Part shown: one piece after another, positions 43,113-52,411 of the stretch
How the letters are laid out: every line of letters starts with the position of its first letter
How positions within the stretch are numbered: the stretch's first letter is position 1
Assembly: GCA_016704465.1 (NCBI GenBank)
Contig: JADJAD010000004.1
Span: 700,181-764,180 of the forward strand
Reading direction: 5' to 3'
DNA length: 64,000 bases
Source: Gemmatimonadota bacterium
GTDB taxonomy: Bacteria > Gemmatimonadota > Gemmatimonadetes > Gemmatimonadales > Gemmatimonadaceae
Program-made: the position numbers and the translations under genes
The notes under the pieces: model-generated
Seen by the model: only the letters and a program-made list of their open reading frames with translations
What the model was told of the DNA's origin: nothing
Database searches by the model: none

Positions 43113-44135
43113 ATGTCCGCTCAGCACGCTCGTTTGCGCGTTTTCTCCGGTGTACAACCGACAGGGAAGCTTCACCTCGGAAACTACGTCGGAGCGCTGG
43201 ACGTCTGGGTCGGCGGCCAGGACCAGCACGACAACGTCTTCTGCATTGTCGACCTGCATGCGCTCACGATCCCGGAGGCAGTGCGCCCCGACGACCTGCG
43301 CTCGAAGGTGCGGGAAGTGGCAGGGCTATATGTCGCCTGCGGCATCGACCCGGCCGCATCCGCCATCTTCGTGCAATCGCGCGTATCTGCGCACGCCGAA
43401 CTGGCGTGGATACTCAACTGCGTGACGCCGCTGGGTTGGCTGGAGCGGATGACACAGTACAAGGCCAAGTCCGCGGGAACGGAACGCGTTGGCACCGGGC
43501 TGTTGGACTATCCGGTGCTGCAGGCCGCGGACATCCTGCTGTACGATACGAACCGTGTGCCGGTGGGCGAAGACCAACGACAGCACATGGAGTTGGCACG
43601 CGACATCGCCCGGCGCTTCAACCACCTGTTTGGCGAGACGTTCGTCATCCCCGACGCGATGATTCGGCCGTCGGGCGCACGACTCATGGGGCTCGATGAC
43701 CCCACGATCAAGATGAGCAAGAGCATCGGGGCGCAGCGGGCCGGGCACGCGATCGGACTCCTCGATCCACCGGATGTCATCCAACGCACCATCATGGGCG
43801 CGGTCACCGACCCGCACCGCGAGACGCGCTTCGATCACGCCGGCCTCGGCGTCCTGAACCTGCTGGTCATATACGAGGCGCTCTCCGGCGAAGCGCGTCC
43901 GGCGATCGAGGCCCGATTCGAGGGACAGGGATACGGGTACCTGAAGCGGACGCTCGCCGAGGTCGTGGTCGAGCGACTAACTCCGATCCAGAGACGTTAC
44001 GCCGAGATCGTGTCGAACCTCGGCGAAATCGATCACATCTTGGAGGAGGGTGCCGAGCGGGTCCGACCGCGGGCGGAAGCGACGATGGACCGAGTGCGAC
44101 GGCTCACCGGCCTCGCCGAGCGTCCATCGGCATGA
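43113..44135 (+). CDS. trpS: Tryptophan-tRNA ligase
   Basis: A 340-residue class I synthetase that charges tRNA-Trp. It has FSGVQPTGKLHLGNYVGAL (the HIGH motif as HLGN), DLHALTIPEAV, LDYPVLQAADILLYDTNRVPVGEDQRQH, and KMSKS in DDPTIKMSKSIG. Length and motif spacing are normal for bacterial TrpRS. AGGAG lies upstream of the ATG at 43113. It may be an accessory or the sole copy; this cannot be told here. Confidence 0.97.
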   Translation: MSAQHARLRVFSGVQPTGKLHLGNYVGALDVWVGGQDQHDNVFCIVDLHALTIPEAVRPDDLRSKVREVAGLYVACGIDPAASAIFVQSRVSAHAELAWILNCVTPLGWLERMTQYKAKSAGTERVGTGLLDYPVLQAADILLYDTNRVPVGEDQRQHMELARDIARRFNHLFGETFVIPDAMIRPSGARLMGLDDPTIKMSKSIGAQRAGHAIGLLDPPDVIQRTIMGAVTDPHRETRFDHAGLGVLNLLVIYEALSGEARPAIEARFEGQGYGYLKRTLAEVVVERLTPIQRRYAEIVSNLGEIDHILEEGAERVRPRAEATMDRVRRLTGLAERPSA

Positions 44136-44209
44136 CGCGAACGGCCCCTCGTCACCCCACGGCCGACAGGCCAGAGCCTCCGACCGCGGGCAGCGGCCGA
44201 CCGCACGCC

Positions 44210-44533
44210 TCAGCAGGGCCGGATGATCGTGGCCAACACGCAGAACTGCTCCGTGCCCGCGCGCATCCCGTGCGGCTCGCGCGGTGCGTAGACGACCACC
44301 GTGCCCGGGCCCACGTCGCTCGACCCATCGGCGCCACTGATCGTTCCCTGACCCGCGAGCACCGTCAGCAGCACGGTGCCTTCGTTGGTGTGGGTCGCCA
44401 CCGCCTGCCCCGGTTCGATGCGGAAGACCACCAGCCGAACCGCTGGCGCGTCGTGCACCGTGGCCGTGGCGGGGCGGGAGGGATTGGCTGTCACGGCCCC
44501 CAGGGCGGCGCCCAGCGCGTCGATCGCGTTCAC
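44210..44533 (-). CDS. Small cupin-domain protein
   Basis: A 107-residue single-cupin protein. RIEPGQAVATHTNEGTVLLTVLAGQGTI forms motif 1 and PGTVVVYAPREPHGMRA motif 2, with two likely His metal ligands. The start is GTG 44533, overlapping the ScdA_N-type gene stop as GTGA, so the two are co-translated. Cupins of this kind accompany ScdA_N proteins in nitrosative-stress loci; a metal- or NO-related role is inferred. Confidence 0.85.
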   Translation of the reverse strand: MNAIDALGAALGAVTANPSRPATATVHDAPAVRLVVFRIEPGQAVATHTNEGTVLLTVLAGQGTISGADGSSDVGPGTVVVYAPREPHGMRAGTEQFCVLATIIRPC

Positions 44534-44742
44534 TGGGCCTCCGCTGTGTCGATCGCCTGTCGCAGCCCCGCGACCAGCGCGGCCACGTCGACTCCGTCCT
44601 CGGCCGCCGCGTCGCGCACGGTGCGGTGCGCGCCGCAGCATCCGTCTACGCCGAACGCGTTGAAGACCGCCATCGTCGTCGGATACTGCACGATCAGTGC
44701 ATCCACCGTCGTATCCTCGACCTGCACGCTTGGCTCTGTCAC
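44530..44742 (-). CDS. ScdA_N (DUF542) domain protein, stand-alone RIC N-terminal domain
   Basis: A 70-residue protein matching the N-terminal domain of ScdA/YtfE (RIC), the di-iron protein that repairs NO- or oxidant-damaged iron centres: DALIVQYPTTMAVFNAFGVDGCCGAHRT has the diagnostic CCG (Cys35-Cys36). The hemerythrin half of RIC is missing here, but a separate hemerythrin gene lies in the nar operon. The GTG at 44742 is chosen because AAGGAGG sits just before it; TTG 44766 is less likely. An operator like that of the SufR-type gene lies 20 bp upstream. Confidence 0.85.
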   Translation of the reverse strand: MTEPSVQVEDTTVDALIVQYPTTMAVFNAFGVDGCCGAHRTVRDAAAEDGVDVAALVAGLRQAIDTAEAQ

Positions 44743-44761
44743 CCGTCCTCCTTGGTTGGTT

Positions 44762-44781
44762 GTCAAGGAATGTAGCTTGAT
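44762..44781. promoter_or_regulatory. Second copy of the SufR-like operator
   Basis: The plus strand reads GTCAAGG-AATGTA-GCTTGAT, then TAT. The site at 26403-26384 read on the minus strand is GTCAAGG-AATAGG-CCTTGAC, then TAT. Sixteen of the first 20 positions agree, including both half-sites almost completely. It lies just upstream of the ScdA_N/cupin pair. Confidence 0.6.
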
Positions 44782-44936
44782 TATTCACGGTCCACCAGTC
44801 ACGCAGCGTGACACGTGCGAAAGGGCGGGAGGCCGTGTGACCTCCCGCCGATCCGTTCGCGTGCTTCGGGCTGTTGGCGTCGCACCGCGTGTCGTCGCCG
44901 CCGCGCCACCGACGGCGCGTTGCGCGATGACCTCGA

Positions 44937-47226
44937 CTACTGCAGCACGAGGTCCGTCATCCCGAAGTCCTGGCACACCTGGACGCTGCCGCCGGTGGGG
45001 GTGTAGCAGAGATATCCGTCCGACGCACGCCGGAAGTACGTGCGCAGGTTCCCCGCCGCGTCCCAGACCGTGAGCCGCAACTCCCATTGTCCGCGGGCGG
45101 CAAACTGCGAGAAGGTGATCTGGCAGTCGTACGTACCGTTGAGCGCGGTGCCCGCGGTGCGGGCGGCGTAGCAGAGCTGGTTCTGGTTGCTCGTGGTGCT
45201 GAAGTACTGCACCAGCACCGTGTGCGTCCCGGACGTGTTGTCGGTGATGCCGAGGGTGGTGGTCACGGTGGCACCCGGCGTATCGATCGCCAGCGCCTGC
45301 AGCGCCGGCGCCTCGGCGTCGCCCGCACTGGTCACGGTCACCGTGGGCGGCGCGATGCACTGCCCGTCGGCATCACAGAGTTGTGAGCCGTTCCATCGGT
45401 AGCCGCGCCCGGAATAGTAGCCGTTGTTGCCCACGCGATCGCCGACCACGGCGTACTGTACGCGCCAGGTGCCGACTTCGGCTGATTGTGGCATCGTGAG
45501 CGGGCACTCCAGGTATCCGTCCGTGACCGTGCCCTGCGCGAGCGTGCAGGAGAATACGCGCAGCAGTTGCCCGCTTGGGCCCAGCAGTTCGAGGTAGAAG
45601 TCCTGGAACGGCGCAACCGCGATTCCCGAGAGCGCGTCCAGCACGTGATACCGGAAGACGATCGGGCGCGCGCCGGTGCTCGCGTCCACGCTCACCGAGG
45701 GGCCATAGTTCCTCGGCGATGTGTCAAGGCTGACCTCGAACGCCGAGACCAGGGCCGGCGTCGCATCGCTGGGTGAACTCACGACCGCCAGCTGCGGCGG
45801 CGCCGTCATGCAGCGCGCCCCCTGCCCGCTGCCGTCGCAGACTCCCGCGGCCGTGGGTGCGAAGTACGACAGGTTGAGCGCCTTGTCCTGCAGAATGACC
45901 ACGTTCACCTGCCAGGCCCCGGCTTCCGAGTAGCGCTGCCAGGTCGCGCTGCAGTCCCACTGCCCGTTGGTGTCGCTCCCCGACGTGGGCGGCCGGAACG
46001 GATACGGAAAGCACGAGAAGCGGAGCTGCCGACCAGTCGGACTGGTGAGTCGCACGTCGATGTACTGGGCACCGCTGATGTCGTCCGTGAGCGAGACGCG
46101 CGACCGCACGACCACGTCGGCTGCACTCGTGTTGACTGTCAGGGCCGGCGAGTAGGTGTTGGTGGCCGGGTCGAGGAACTCGATCAGTGATATCGCCGGC
46201 CCTTGCACGTCTTCCGTGCTCCCCGGGAACTGACGCTGCAGCAGGACATAGATGCTGAAGCCGGTGAGCTGCGCCGACGCGGTGTGCGAGACGAGGTCGA
46301 TGCTTCCCGCGTTCTGCTGCACATACGTGCCGTTGTCCAGTTTGTGGATGCGCAGTTCACTCTCCTGCAGGCCTGCGGGAATGCGGGACGGGTCGTAGTT
46401 GATCGTCACCGTGACCGGCTTGGCGAACGCGATCCCCGACGGCCCGAAATCCCACGCTGTGCCTGGAACAGTCGACGGGCCGCCCGGTGGAAGGGTGCTC
46501 ACCGGAGCTGCGGTGAAGAGCACGTCGCCACTGACCGCTCCCGCCGGCACGTCAAACGTCACGTTGCCGGCAGCGAGGGTGACCTTCCCTCCCGCTGGTC
46601 CGACCCGTGCCGCCACCCCTTCGTCGAGGCGGAAGACGATCGACAGCGTCGAGCCCTGCACCACCGCCACGCACGTCGGACAGCGTGTGCTGTCGGGTCG
46701 GTTCTTGCGCACGATCAGGAGGTCGGCATACCCGACTTCCTGGGTGCCGGCCATGATGCGCAGGCGATACTCGCGCCTGGGATCGAGGTCGTTGTCGCGC
46801 GTGTTAGACGTCCTCGCGCGTGACGACGCGCAGACGAGCCGGCAGTGGGTCGGCATCGGTGATTCGGCGTAGCGGCGGGCCGGAGCAGGCCCCACTCCGT
46901 ACCTCGCAGATCTCGACCGCCAGCATGTCGGCCAGCGATCCGTCGAACGCGCCCCATGTCGACGGGTCAGGAGCCGCGATCGGGCGCAGGAAGGCAAAGC
47001 CTGGGATGCCGCCGATCGGGGCCTGCGCCGTGGAGGGGCCAGCCGCGGACGCCGAGGCGGTGTCGACGTGCAGCCCGGCTGGGCCAACCGGCAGCTGCGG
47101 GTCGTCGTGACAGGCCATGAGCGACGTGAGCGCGACGACCGCGAAGACGGAGCGAGTGCGTTGCACCCGCGGCACGACGCGGCGTGCACTGCCGCAACCG
47201 ATGGAAGGGAGAGTTCGTGGAAGCAT
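44937..47226 (-). CDS. Secreted lipoprotein with ZU5-like and Ig-like repeats, one frameshift
   Basis: About 760 residues when the frame is repaired. ATG 47226 (GGAGG upstream) starts a lipoprotein signal ending LTSLMAC. The first frame ends at TAA 46804-46806 after VVTREDV, and the rest continues at once in the +1 frame (NTRDNDLDPRREYRLRI), so one extra T near 46806 accounts for the break. A ZU5-like domain follows (VGPAGGKVTLAAGNVTF; VPAGAVSGDV; WDFGPSGIAFAKPVTVT), then three similar beta modules, each with a paired-Cys pattern (e.g. SCFPYPFRPP...WDCSATW). It is probably a surface adhesin-like or structural protein; function unknown. An 11-bp-phased repeat array lies upstream. Confidence 0.75.
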
Positions 47227-47319
47227 CGGGCATCCTCCGATGGAGAACTGCGCGCCAGTGTACGGGTAGGGACCGTGCGCGCTCCGGAGCCGCACCCTGT
47301 CGCTAGGGTATTGCCGACG

Positions 47320-47390
47320 TGTTCGCTGGCCGTTCCCTGGGGCGGACGGTTCCGTGGCGCAAGCGTTCCGTAGGCGTTCGGTGGTCGTTC
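47320..47390 (-). promoter_or_regulatory. Array of GAACG direct repeats in 11-bp phase (candidate SARP operator)
   Basis: On the minus strand GAAC(G/A/C) units begin at 47390, 47379, 47368, 47352, 47335 and 47324. All except 47352 are in one 11-bp register (11, 11, 33, 11). Direct repeats one helical turn apart, ending close to a -10 (TACCCT about 9 bp further), are the known operator form of SARP activators. The array faces the lipoprotein gene starting at 47226. Confidence 0.55.
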
Positions 47391-47551
47391 AGCTGCACAG
47401 ACAGTCGAGTTCGCCAGGTGACCTTCCACCGGGCGTACCGATGCGCATTTCGTGAATCCACTCGTCGTGATCGCGGAGATCTTTGTGTCTGGCTAGCGGT
47501 CTCAAGGAAACGTTCGCAAGTTGCCGATGACACTTGCGTGGGCGGGGAGGC

Positions 47552-50500
47552 GTGTCTGAGACCGAGGGCGGTTCGCTGGAGGTGGTGTCGGGTCGTTACG
47601 CGCTCGAGCGGGAACTCGGGCGCGGGGGCTCGGCGGTTGTCTACCTCGCCCGCGACCTGCGCGATGACCGAACCGTCGCCCTCAAGGTCCTGCACCAGGA
47701 GTTTTCCGGCTCGCGGTCCGCCGAGCGCTTCGGACAGGAGATCCGACTGCTGCAGGAGTTCGACCACCCCGGAATCCTGACCGTCACCGACGCGGGTGAG
47801 TGGCAGGGACGGCCGTTCTACGTGATGCCGTACGTGGATGGGGAGTCGTTGCAGGGGCGGCTGCGACGCGAGCGGCGTCTCCCGCTGAGCGAGGCGGTGC
47901 GTATCGGCCAGCGGTTATGCGAGGCACTGGCGTACGCGCACGGGCGCAAGGTCGTGCACCGCGACGTGAAGCCGGCCAACGTGATGTTGTCGGGCGAGGC
48001 GGTGTACCTGACGGACTTCGGGATTGCCAAGGCGCTGGAGCCGGTGGGCGAGGCCCCGCACAGCACCACTGGGGTCGCGCGCGGCACGCGCGCCTACATG
48101 AGCCCCGAGCAGGCGACCGCCGACCGCGACCTCGATCATCGCAGCGACATCTTCAGCCTGGGGTGCGTGCTGTACGAGATGATCGCCGGCCAGAACCCAT
48201 ATCACAGCGCCGACGAGGCGCGGACGCTGCTGCGGCGCCTGACGGATGCACCGGATCCATTGGGGCGGCATCGGGACGGGGTGCCGGCGGGGTTGGAGGG
48301 GGTGGTGATGAAGGCGTTGGCGCGGGAGCCGGCGGATCGGTGGCAGGGGGTGGGGGAGATGGGGGAGGGGTTGGGGGGTGGGGGGTGGGCGGACTCCTCG
48401 TTTCAACTGCGACGGAAGGAAGGGAAGCGGAACGCATGGATCGCGTCACTGGCAGGCGCCACAGGAGTGATCGTGATTTGGAATGCATGGACGATCGGAT
48501 CCATGAGCGCATGTGTCCTTCCCACCTTGGATGCGGTCCGAACACCGCGCGCTGTCGTCTTTCCACCGCAGTCTGTGTCGAGCGATTCCATGGACGCCAG
48601 CGCAGGCGTAGGCGAGTCGATGCGTGACGCAGTCATGCGCTGGCGCGACGTCTCCGTGGTCGAGGCGGTCGCGTCCGATGCATGGGGCGATCGGCAGTCT
48701 GCGGAGTGTACGGTACGCAAGAACGGCGGGCACTTCCTCGTCGCGGGGCGTCTGTTGCCGACTGGAAGCATCGACTCGCTACGACTGGAAGTTCGGGTGG
48801 TAGGAGCGAACGTAGACTCCAGAAGTACTACGGTGACCAACCGGGAGCAGGTAACGGATCCCGCCTTCTGGACTATGCTGATTCGTGAATCGTTCGGACC
48901 GCCCGTGAGTTCGACGGGCTATCCCGAGACGGACTCGATCGCAACGTCGTTCGCTGCGTGGCGAGAGTGCCGGGATGGTTGGTCGGCGCTCGCCTCCGGG
49001 CTCGCTGACTCTGCTGTTACTCGCTTCCGACGTGCGGCCGAGTCGGATCCGGCGTACGGGTGCCCGCAGCTCGGTCTCGTCATCGGCATCCAGCTGCAGC
49101 GACGTGAAGCCCCAGAGGAGTGGAGATCGCTCGCGAACAAGGCGCTCTCCTCAGGTACCGGCTGGACGCGTTCCGAGGGTGCGATTCTCTCGGCCGCGGT
49201 GGCACGAGCGGACTCACGCTTCGACGACGCTTGTCCGATCCTCGCGAAGGTTGCGGCGTCTCGTCCTACTGACTTTCTCCTGCTGACGCTGCTCTCCGAC
49301 TGCATGGCGTCGGACTCGACGCTGGTCCGCGTGCGCGATGGGTCACTCGTATTTCGGTCCAGCTGGATGGAGGCGAGGCGAGTCCTACTACGAGCGCTCG
49401 ACCAATCACCCGAGGACTTCAATCAGCTGGTGATACCGCGACTGAGTCAGGTTTCACCAACGGCACCTACAGTTCGCTGGGGTTGGGTGACTGGGGACGG
49501 CAGTGCGCGATACGGGGCATACCCTGCGTGGACAGGGGATTCGATCTCGCTCGTACCGCGCGATCGGGAACAGATCACGCGATCGGAAAGCAGGGCCGTG
49601 CCGACCACGCTGGGCGCTGCCCTACTTGAGGGGAAGCGATTGCAAGTCGAAGTCGCCGGTCGGTGGGTGAATAGAGCACCGACAAGCGGCGCAGCGCTGT
49701 TCGCCCACGCCAGAGCCTTGGAACTCATCGGCCGTCTGCTTGATAGCGATAGCTCGGCCGTGACTGCCCTTCATGAGCTCGAGCGCGCATCGTCCGCACC
49801 CGAAGACCGCGTCGCAGCGCTACCGCTCCTCGAAGCGCGTACGCGAATGCTGCTCAAGGCTGGCAGGCTCGCGGAGCTCTCGAGGGTGGTAGACTCGGCA
49901 CTGGCGCGCTCTGCAAGCGTCGATCAGGAAACGGCGAGGGTCCTCGGACCGCTTGCGCTGCTCACGGGAAGGCTGGGCGCCGGCGTCACGATGTTGCAGC
50001 ACGTTCTGGCGAAGGACCTGACCCTGCCGGTATCGGATGCCGTCCGGCACCAGCTTGCGACATTCTCCGCCTATTCCAGCGTAGGGTGCTGTGCCAAGCA
50101 GCTGGACAGTCTGCACGCTTCCCTAACGCAACGGCTCGCCGCGGAACTGGACCAGCGAACGCAGCGGGAGTGGGAGGAGCGACTGCTGGCGCGGTGGGTG
50201 TCGCTTGCCGCTCCCTGCCGCGGTTGGTCGACGGTGCTATCGTTGGCTGATTCGACAGACGTAATCGTGAGAATACAGCGTGCCGTCGCCCGTCGGCAGT
50301 TCGCCTTTGCGCGGCGCGAACTCCGACGGTTGAAGGACGATCGTCGACGATTCGGCGCCGGCGACATTGCGGTCGACTACGTGGTGCAGGAAACGCACGC
50401 CAGTCTTGCCATGGGTGACACCGTAGTCGCCCGCGAACAGATGGAAGCGTGGCTCGCGGCGTTACCGGTTAGTGGCGCTCTCGAGCTACGCGAGATTTCG

Positions 50501-50707
50501 CAGGCAGCTGCAATCCAACGGCTCTTACGGCTTGCTGACTTCGTTGGCGTTCGACTTCCCACGACGTGGGGAGCGTTTGCCGACCCGGGGGCGGCGCTAG
50601 AAGCGCTTCTCACACATCAGGAACCCCAGCTGAGTCGGCACGCGTTCCCGGCGCGATCTGCTTCCATGGGTTGCTTGCAGCAACCGTCATCTTCAGCGGA
50701 GGAGTAG
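47552..50707 (+). CDS. Ser/Thr protein kinase with large C-terminal sensor region
   Basis: A 1051-residue protein starting at GTG 47552 (GGGGAGGC upstream). The kinase domain (about 15-275) is complete: GRGGSAVVYLA, Lys in VALKVL, HRDVKPAN, DFG in LTDFGIAKA, and GTRAYMSPEQA. The end of the kinase lobe is encoded by an extreme G-run stretch giving MGEGLGGGGW. One membrane helix (IASLAGATGVIVIWNAW) leads to about 720 residues resembling helical-repeat sensor regions, with no named family. Base composition beyond about 48420 is visibly less GC-rich than its neighbours. It ends one base before the following lipoprotein gene and is surely co-transcribed with it. Confidence 0.87.
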   Translation: MSETEGGSLEVVSGRYALERELGRGGSAVVYLARDLRDDRTVALKVLHQEFSGSRSAERFGQEIRLLQEFDHPGILTVTDAGEWQGRPFYVMPYVDGESLQGRLRRERRLPLSEAVRIGQRLCEALAYAHGRKVVHRDVKPANVMLSGEAVYLTDFGIAKALEPVGEAPHSTTGVARGTRAYMSPEQATADRDLDHRSDIFSLGCVLYEMIAGQNPYHSADEARTLLRRLTDAPDPLGRHRDGVPAGLEGVVMKALAREPADRWQGVGEMGEGLGGGGWADSSFQLRRKEGKRNAWIASLAGATGVIVIWNAWTIGSMSACVLPTLDAVRTPRAVVFPPQSVSSDSMDASAGVGESMRDAVMRWRDVSVVEAVASDAWGDRQSAECTVRKNGGHFLVAGRLLPTGSIDSLRLEVRVVGANVDSRSTTVTNREQVTDPAFWTMLIRESFGPPVSSTGYPETDSIATSFAAWRECRDGWSALASGLADSAVTRFRRAAESDPAYGCPQLGLVIGIQLQRREAPEEWRSLANKALSSGTGWTRSEGAILSAAVARADSRFDDACPILAKVAASRPTDFLLLTLLSDCMASDSTLVRVRDGSLVFRSSWMEARRVLLRALDQSPEDFNQLVIPRLSQVSPTAPTVRWGWVTGDGSARYGAYPAWTGDSISLVPRDREQITRSESRAVPTTLGAALLEGKRLQVEVAGRWVNRAPTSGAALFAHARALELIGRLLDSDSSAVTALHELERASSAPEDRVAALPLLEARTRMLLKAGRLAELSRVVDSALARSASVDQETARVLGPLALLTGRLGAGVTMLQHVLAKDLTLPVSDAVRHQLATFSAYSSVGCCAKQLDSLHASLTQRLAAELDQRTQREWEERLLARWVSLAAPCRGWSTVLSLADSTDVIVRIQRAVARRQFAFARRELRRLKDDRRRFGAGDIAVDYVVQETHASLAMGDTVVAREQMEAWLAALPVSGALELREISQAAAIQRLLRLADFVGVRLPTTWGAFADPGAALEALLTHQEPQLSRHAFPARSASMGCLQQPSSSAEE
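48346..48389 (+). repeat. Seven-tract G-run (G-quadruplex motif) inside a coding region
   Basis: Seven runs of 3-6 G are separated by 1-4 bases on the coding strand: G5-T-G5-AGAT-G5-A-G4-TT-G6-T-G6-T-G3. This is a strong quadruplex-forming pattern at the end of the kinase domain, where it encodes Gly-rich residues. Confidence 0.7.
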
Positions 50708-50708
50708 C

Positions 50709-51578
50709 ATGACTATTCAGCACCACAGGCGATCGGCCGCAGCGTGGTATCGGTGTAGCGCCTTGCTGCTGGGTGCTGTCATGGGCTGCAGTCCAACCAG
50801 CGAAAAAACGATACCTCCAGGAGAAGTTCCGGCATCGAGCGGCACATCAGCCGCCGTCAGCGCGGCGGCGGCACGGCCGCCTGGAGACGGTGAGCTTACG
50901 AACTTGCTCGCCAGCTACAGCGCGAAAGAGTTCTACGATCAGTTCGCCGAACCCGATTCAGGCGGACGTACATCGTACGGCGAGTATCAGCGACATTTGC
51001 CTCGCTGGTGCGACAACTTGGAGTTCTGCCGTGTGAACGCCCGCGCTACCGTCCGATCGCTTACGCTTGATCCGAATAACCTACCTGAGTTCGGCGTTGT
51101 AGCGGCGCTATATCGCCCAGCCATCAAGAAGAGGGGTCGCACGGAGGGGAAGTATGGGCTCCGGATGGACGATGCGCTAAAGGCATACTTTCTGGTGGTA
51201 ACTCCGAACGCAGGTAACCCCGATCAGCCGGCGAAATGGCGGCTCGTCGGCATCGTCAATCCGAACCAAGAGACGTGGGCGTTTCACGAACCGAAATTCG
51301 CCACTGGCAACTACGAGGAGTGTGAGGCATCCGTGAAGCATCTAAAGCCCAAGGCGGGATTCGAAGCGTGCGGAACGACCGCCGACATTCATGAGCTGTC
51401 GCGTGAGCGAGGTGCGTCCTTCGACTCGCTACTCGACATTCACCGCAACTCAGTGCGCACGCTAGCCAGTCTGGTCCTTCCGACCACTGACAGCGCGAGT
51501 CGCATGCTCATCACGGGTCCACGCGACTTCGCGTGGACCACGTGCCTCGCGGGTTGCTGTCGAGCAACCTTCAAATGA
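50709..51578 (+). CDS. Hypothetical lipoprotein downstream of kinase
   Basis: A 289-residue protein. The signal peptide ends LLGAVMGC with Cys27 as the lipid site. The mature part begins with a Ser/Ala-rich linker, then ELTNLLASYSAKEFYDQFAEP and a compact domain with several Cys (RWCDNLEFCRVN; YEECEASVKHL; FEACGTT; TTCLAGCCRATFK). I recognise no family. GGAGGA overlaps the stop of the kinase gene, so translation is coupled; it could be the kinase's periplasmic partner. Codon use matches the lower-GC style of the kinase tail. Confidence 0.8.
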   Translation: MTIQHHRRSAAAWYRCSALLLGAVMGCSPTSEKTIPPGEVPASSGTSAAVSAAAARPPGDGELTNLLASYSAKEFYDQFAEPDSGGRTSYGEYQRHLPRWCDNLEFCRVNARATVRSLTLDPNNLPEFGVVAALYRPAIKKRGRTEGKYGLRMDDALKAYFLVVTPNAGNPDQPAKWRLVGIVNPNQETWAFHEPKFATGNYEECEASVKHLKPKAGFEACGTTADIHELSRERGASFDSLLDIHRNSVRTLASLVLPTTDSASRMLITGPRDFAWTTCLAGCCRATFK

Positions 51579-51621
51579 GTCGCACGCTCGATCGTCACGT
51601 GTAACCGTCTCGAATGCCCCC

Positions 51622-52344
51622 ATGCCCCACCTCCACATCCTCCGCCCCACCACCCTCACCACCACCCCCCCCACGGCTGCGTCAGACCTCCTGGCGCAGC
51701 CGCGCCCCACATCCCTGCTCATCTACCTCGCCGCCGCCCACCCCGGCGCATTCCTGCGCCGCGACCACCTCGTCACCCTCTTCTGGCCCGAGTCGGGCCA
51801 GGAACAGGCACGCACGAACCTGCGCAAGCTGCTCCACGTCGTGCGCCGCACGCTTGGCGACGACAGCCTGGAGACCCGCGGTGACGAGGATGTCCGCCTC
51901 ACCCCGGGTCTCGTTCGCTGCGACCTGTTGGAGTTCCAGGACGACTACAACGCGCGACGATTCGCCAGCGCCCTCGAGCGGCTGGGCAAGACACAACCGT
52001 CGGACTGGATCGCGGTGACTGGCGCTTCGGCGCTCGAGGACTGGGCCGCCGCGACCCGAGTGCGCGTCGCCGACATGGCGTCGGCCGCCGCCTGGACGCT
52101 GGCCACGCTGTCCGAGTCCGACGAGGACCTCACGGATGCCGGTCGCTGGGCGCGCCGCGCGGCCGAGCTTGCCCCGGAGGACGAACGGCGCCTGCGCCGG
52201 GTGATGGAGTTGCTCGAGCGCATCGGCGAGACGGCGGGAGCGTTGCGGCTGTACGAACGATTCCGCCGCCATCTCGATCGAGAGTTCGGCGCCCCCCCGT
52301 CCCCGGAAACGCGCGCAGTCGTCGACCGGCTCACACAGCGATAG
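51622..52344 (+). CDS. SARP/BTAD-family transcriptional activator
   Basis: A 240-residue regulator. The winged-helix half includes PTSLLIYLAAAHPGAFLRRDHLVTLFWPE and QARTNLRKLLHVVRRTLG, and the bacterial transcriptional activation half (about 105-235) includes RRAAELAPEDERRLRRVMELL and ALRLYERFRRHLDREFG. There is no receiver domain. SARP proteins bind 11-bp direct repeats; arrays of that type occur at 47320-47390 and 52412-52449, on both sides of this gene. The ribosome site is weak. Confidence 0.82.
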   Translation: MPHLHILRPTTLTTTPPTAASDLLAQPRPTSLLIYLAAAHPGAFLRRDHLVTLFWPESGQEQARTNLRKLLHVVRRTLGDDSLETRGDEDVRLTPGLVRCDLLEFQDDYNARRFASALERLGKTQPSDWIAVTGASALEDWAAATRVRVADMASAAAWTLATLSESDEDLTDAGRWARRAAELAPEDERRLRRVMELLERIGETAGALRLYERFRRHLDREFGAPPSPETRAVVDRLTQR

Positions 52345-52411
52345 CGCGCCACCCCCGCCGCTGGTCGATCAGGGCGCCCGCCCGCTCGCTCCGCCGCGCC
52401 GCGAGCCCGGG

